DNA from: Phytopythium helicoides
Lineage: Eukaryota > Oomycota > Peronosporomycetes > Pythiales > Pythiaceae
DNA length: 64,000 nucleotides
Assembly (NCBI GenBank): GCA_024867545.1
Contig: JANFNE010000028.1
Location: forward strand, 186,001 to 250,000
Direction of reading: 5' to 3'
The notes beneath the pieces are model-generated. The model ran no database searches. It saw nothing but the letters and a program-made list of their open reading frames with translations, and was not told the origin of the DNA. Below are positions 60,801 through 64,000 of this stretch, one piece after another (the stretch's first letter is position 1; every line of letters starts with the position of its first letter). The position numbers and the translations under genes are program-made.

Positions 60801-61143
60801 CAAGGTGTACTACGAGCTTGCGGCCGAGCGCGAGGCGCGTGGCATCAACGACATTGCGCTCGTGCGTGTGGAGCAGATTGCACCGTTCCCGTTCGACAAG
60901 GTGGCGGAGCAGGCGGCTCGCTACTCGAACGCCGAGATCGTGTGGGCTCAGGAGGAGCCGCACAACATGGGCTTCTGGACGTACGTGTCGCCGCGCATTG
61001 AAACTGCGCTGGCCAAGATCAACGGCGACAGCTCTCGCCGCCCGCGCTACGTGGGTCGCCCGCCGGCCGCCGCTCCGGCCACAGGCTACAACGCTGTGCA
61101 CCAGATCGAGCAGTCACGCATCATCGACAAGGCGCTGGCGTAA
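57832..61143 (+). CDS. OGDH: 2-oxoglutarate dehydrogenase E1 component, mitochondrial
   Basis: Four exons join in frame: 57832-58034, 58103-58417, 58492-58600 and 58669-61143, giving 1033 residues (human OGDH about 1023). The N-terminus is Arg/Ala-rich and fits a mitochondrial presequence; SWDVYF, HEAANLDPLGL and the rest of the E1 N-terminal domain follow. Exon 4 contains HRGRLNVLSNVIRKP, the thiamine-diphosphate region GDAAFSGQGVVYE with NNQIGFTTDP, and RFGHNEIDNPFFTQP. It ends with the transketolase-type C-terminal domain (IVWAQEEPHNMGFW). E1 decarboxylates 2-oxoglutarate and passes the succinyl group to the E2 lipoyl arm in the TCA cycle. Codon use in exon 4 is strongly biased to G/C, as in highly expressed genes. 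A partial copy of its 3' end follows. Confidence 0.96.
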
Positions 61144-61469
61144 GTCATCGCGTGTCGGTGGCTTGTCAGATAGCTTTGTCAGGTAGCGGGTGGATGGAAT
61201 CTCGCAGTTGTTGACAGAGAGGAAACAATAAACGCACTCATGAACAGAACCAATATGTCAACACTTTGAAGCCGATGACGTGCATGAATCCGGCGATCTG
61301 GAGCGCACAGACAGCAGCCCAATCACTGCCATCAGTCTCCACAGCGCACTCGTGTGTCATATCCTGGCGGGAGGATGATGCTCTTGCGGTGGTGGAGATG
61401 GTGGCGTTCCATATCATGCTCACAGCAGAATTCCCCCTGCAGAGCAGACCAAGGACTCCCCACCTCCCC
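61144..61469. other. spacer between OGDH and its 3' fragment copy
   Basis: The 3' flank of OGDH contains GTTGACAGAGAGGAAACA near 61208; a related sequence recurs after the fragment copy near 61940, so part of the 3' flank was duplicated too. No gene recognised in the rest. Confidence 0.5.
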
Positions 61470-61892
61470 ATGGCTGACAGCTCCCAGTTCCACAGCGTGC
61501 TACAAGATTCGTCAGCCTCGCTCGTGGCTGACGACCGCATCAAGCGTGTCGTCTTCTGCTCCGGGAAGGTGCACGACGAGCTGTCTGCCGCGCGGGAGGC
61601 TCGCGGAATCAACGACATTGCGCTCGTACGCGTCGAGCAGTCCGGACTGTTCCCATTCGACAGCGTGGCGGAGCAGGCGGCTCGCTACTCGTACGCCGAG
61701 ATCGTGTGGGCTCAGGAGGAGCCGCACAACATCGGCTTCTGGACGTACATCTCTCGGCGCATTGAGAATGCGCTGGTCAAGATCAACCGAGAAGACTCGC
61801 GCCACCCTCGCTACGTGGGGCACCCTCCAGCTACTACTGCTCCTGAGCCCCAGATCGAGCAAGCGCAGATTATCCAGCAGGCGCTGGCGTAG
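61470..61892 (+). pseudogene. partial duplicate of OGDH C-terminal domain, open frame
   Basis: 140 codons from ATG (MADSSQFHSVL) to stop, aligning with OGDH from about residue 889 to its end: RIKRVVFCSGKV, REARGINDIALVRVEQ, RYSYAEIVWAQEEPHN and RRIENALVKIN all match with substitutions. Its ATG corresponds to an internal Met of OGDH (at 60706). It lacks the thiamine-diphosphate and dehydrogenase parts, so it cannot be an E1 enzyme. The frame has stayed open despite many substitutions, which could mean an expressed small protein or a fairly young copy. It converges with the phosphatase gene 92 bases away. Confidence 0.8.
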
Positions 61893-61984
61893 GGCGTCAG
61901 GTAGTTGTGAATGGTAGTGCGTGGATGGCTTTGAAGGCGTTGACAGAGAGAGAGAAGCAAACACGGTCATGAACAAACCAAAAC

Positions 61985-63529
61985 TTACTTTGTGATGGTG
62001 AAGGCGTCGAGCACGTCGCCCGACTCGGTGCCAATCAGCGAGAAGGCGATTGCCGACGAGTTGATCAAGAGCGACGAGATGCCGTAGTGGCTGCCGTCGC
62101 GCACGGCATTCCACGGGACGCTCGTCGAGTTCACCTCGGCGTCGTGGCCCTCACTGTTGCCAGCCGCGCCGGTGACGAGGTAGACTGGGGCCTGCGGAGA
62201 TGCGTACAGCTTTCCATCCGCCGAGACGCCGTCGGCCACTTTCTTGCCGCGAGCGATCGGGAACTGCCGTTCGTACGCGTGCACGTGGCCTGCGAGCACG
62301 ACGTCCACTTCGTACTTGATGAAGAGCTCCTCGAACGCCGTCTGCAGTGCCAGAGGCGTGCCAGTAGGAGTTCCGTTCGTCTCGCTCGACCACAAAGTGT
62401 ACATGGCGCGGTGCATGCCGACGATGAGCCACGGAGTGTCGTCATTTGAGCGAGCGGCCTTGAGGTCGGCCTCGAGCCACGAGAGCTGGTTGCCAAAGCC
62501 TCCGTAGACCTCCGTCGTGTCCAGGAACGAATTGCGCGGCGCGCCTTCGAAGTCGGTCTCGGTCGAGAGCGACACAAAGTGCGCCGGGCCGTGGTCGAAC
62601 GAGTACCACATGTTCTCCGCGCCGCCGCTCTCGGTCGAGGGCATGCGGAAGCGCGAGTTGAACGCCGAGTAGTTTCCCCAGCGCTTCTGCACGCTCGCGG
62701 GAGCGAAGAAGCAGCTCGGCGAGTGGCACTCTGCCTCATGGTTGCCCACGAGCACCATGTAGGGGATCTTGGCCATGACGGTGGCGATGCCGTTCATCCA
62801 CTGGTTGTAGAGCTCCTCGTAGAAGTCTCCGAGCGCCGTCGACAGCGAGAGCCACGCGTTGTCGGCGTACGACACGTCGCCAATGTGCCAGATGAAGTCG
62901 ATGGAGCGCGTGAGGTTGCCCAGGTACGCCCTGGTGGCCTCAGCGTTGGCATCCGCGCCAAAGTCTCCGTAGACAAGCACCTCGAAGGTCTCATCGTCGT
63001 CGTCCGCCGCTCTCGCCGTGACGAACGTCGACACGTTGGAGCGCGCCGTCTCGCTGCCGACCTGGTACTGGTACTCGGTGTGCGGCTGCAGGCCCGAGAC
63101 CGTGGCGTGGTACGAGTAGAGTGCGTCCGCGGCGTCGTCCTCCTGCGAGATGTAGGCGTCGACCACGAGCGAGAGCTGGTCGGCGTCCACCTCCTGCAGC
63201 TCGGCGTCTGCCTCGGCCAGCCAGACCTTGGGCTGCTCCACCTGCACGAGCGTGGCCCACGAGAGCGTCATGGCTGAGCCGGGTTCATCGCCTGCGAATG
63301 CCAAGTGCAGCTGCTGCGGTTGGGCTCCCACGACGTCGAGCGAGACGCGACAGGCTTGCGAGAGGCTCAGGTCCCCGAAGCGGAAGCGGAAGGCGCACGA
63401 GGCTGCGGGCTCGCAGCGGTTGGTGGAGAGCGAGAAGGAGCACGCGGCGTCGTCCAGCGCCAGCTGCGCGGCGTCCAGCGGCCGGCAGAGCAGCACCAGC
63501 AGCGGCAGCGCGGCGCTTGATGCGCGCAT
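61985..63529 (-). CDS. secreted purple acid phosphatase
   Basis: 514 residues from the ATG at 63529. A signal peptide of about 20 residues (MRASSAALPLLVLLCRPLDA) is followed by a Cys-containing N-terminal part and a fibronectin-III-like domain ending near YQVGSE. The metallophosphoesterase domain has all five purple acid phosphatase metal motifs in order: GDFG near residue 188, GDVSYAD near 220, GNHEAE near 262, VGMHR near 370, and AGHVHAYER near 415. These bind the Fe(III)-M(II) pair that hydrolyses phosphate monoesters at acid pH. Several N-x-S/T sites are visible. An extracellular role in phosphate acquisition is likely by family. No introns. Confidence 0.95.
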   Translation of the reverse strand: MRASSAALPLLVLLCRPLDAAQLALDDAACSFSLSTNRCEPAASCAFRFRFGDLSLSQACRVSLDVVGAQPQQLHLAFAGDEPGSAMTLSWATLVQVEQPKVWLAEADAELQEVDADQLSLVVDAYISQEDDAADALYSYHATVSGLQPHTEYQYQVGSETARSNVSTFVTARAADDDDETFEVLVYGDFGADANAEATRAYLGNLTRSIDFIWHIGDVSYADNAWLSLSTALGDFYEELYNQWMNGIATVMAKIPYMVLVGNHEAECHSPSCFFAPASVQKRWGNYSAFNSRFRMPSTESGGAENMWYSFDHGPAHFVSLSTETDFEGAPRNSFLDTTEVYGGFGNQLSWLEADLKAARSNDDTPWLIVGMHRAMYTLWSSETNGTPTGTPLALQTAFEELFIKYEVDVVLAGHVHAYERQFPIARGKKVADGVSADGKLYASPQAPVYLVTGAAGNSEGHDAEVNSTSVPWNAVRDGSHYGISSLLINSSAIAFSLIGTESGDVLDAFTITK

Positions 63530-64000
63530 GTTGCGGCCTTTTTGCTGTTTGGAGTCTGGCGGTTGCGGCGGGGAATTGAAGGAGGGGGAGGGCGGAATTG
63601 GACGAGGGGGAGGGAGGAGGGAGCCATACGGGGAACGAGGTAGAGGGCAAATCGAGGAGGATTTCGGAGGATTTAGGAGACGGGAGGAGTGGGTTTAGGA
63701 GGACAAGCGCGCTGAACACTTGGACGGCGGACTGACTTCTGTGAGGCAGTTGAAGTTGGTGACGACGTTTTTACGGTGGCGACATTTCAAATGGGAGCAC
63801 ACCAAGCTGGTTGACGAGAGATCCACTGCATGCCATTGGTGCAAGACCCAGTGTGCGGTTGGACCGCTGAGTCGGGATCTGGCTGGCCAACAACACTTCA
63901 CTCCGGAGCCTGAAACAGTTGTTGGGACTCTGAACAGAACATGGTTACATAGGCAACAGCAGGAGCTGATCTTCATTGGCTTCATGGTGATAGAGTTGCT
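63530..64000. other. upstream region of phosphatase gene and window edge
   Basis: Purine-rich sequence (GGGAGG type) at 63570-63700 precedes the phosphatase gene. From about 63720 to the window end the plus strand is open with CHWCKTQC near 63835, a Cys pattern that could belong to a gene continuing outside the window; the minus strand is open as well, so no call is made. Confidence 0.4.

Noticed and set aside
58663..61101. Long open frame of about 812 codons antisense to OGDH
   Set aside because: It is the Arg/His/Leu-rich shadow of the strongly G/C-biased third codon positions of OGDH exon 4; it has no recognisable domain, and the sense frame is a clear enzyme.

Overview
The window looks like nuclear DNA of an oomycete, most likely a Phytophthora or a close peronosporalean relative. 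The evidence is a PH-domain cellulose synthase, a secreted protein with 47 thrombospondin type 1 repeats (the count I recall for the Phytophthora cinnamomi ventral-vesicle adhesin PcVsv1), short GT-AG introns of about 60-75 bases in only a few genes, compact GC-rich coding, and core-promoter motifs of the oomycete Inr/FPR type shortly before some start codons. Family names come from motif recognition by eye; no database search was run.

Layout. 240-966 (-) is a mucin-like membrane protein with a one-base frame break. 3015-18749 is an array of three ABCC (MRP-type) transporters: A is inverted against B (head to head), and B and C are direct copies that also share 0.8-0.9 kb of 3' flank containing an annexin-like gene fragment. 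12.8-14.9 kb is decayed, gene-poor DNA. 20.6-33.4 kb holds a small membrane protein, an ankyrin-repeat protein divergent from a cellulose synthase, and the giant adhesin-like protein. 34.6-38.3 kb holds an unrecognised probable nuclear protein, an LC8-type dynein light chain and a divergent COQ7-like gene. 38.4-43.8 kb (-) is a tandem pair of prominin-like pentaspan proteins, one frameshifted. 44.3-47.7 kb (-) is a tandem pair of secreted GH5 exo-beta-1,3-glucanase-like enzymes. 48.6-51.4 kb is a six-exon COG3 gene. 51.5-56.1 kb (-) is a pseudokinase-kinase-armadillo gene cut by one in-frame TAG. 57.8-61.1 kb is the mitochondrial 2-oxoglutarate dehydrogenase E1 gene, followed by a duplicated fragment of its own 3' end. 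62.0-63.5 kb (-) is a secreted purple acid phosphatase.

Themes. Local duplication dominates: ABCC x3, prominin-like x2, GH5 x2 and an OGDH tail copy. In the ABCC and prominin-like copies the core is nearly identical while the substrate-side or extracellular parts differ, which fits gene conversion plus selective divergence. Many products act at the cell surface or wall (cellulose synthase, spore adhesin, beta-glucanases, pentaspan proteins, mucin-like protein, secreted phosphatase), but nothing in the sequence shows that they form one regulated system.

Four genes carry a single-base lesion or a single stop codon (near 900, about 37915, 39924 and 52894). These may be real pseudogenes or consensus errors, and this should be settled before biological meaning is attached. 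The most unusual candidates are the prominin-like pair, the MYND-like zinc-finger insertion in the cellulose synthase, and the kinase-ARM gene with its in-frame TAG.
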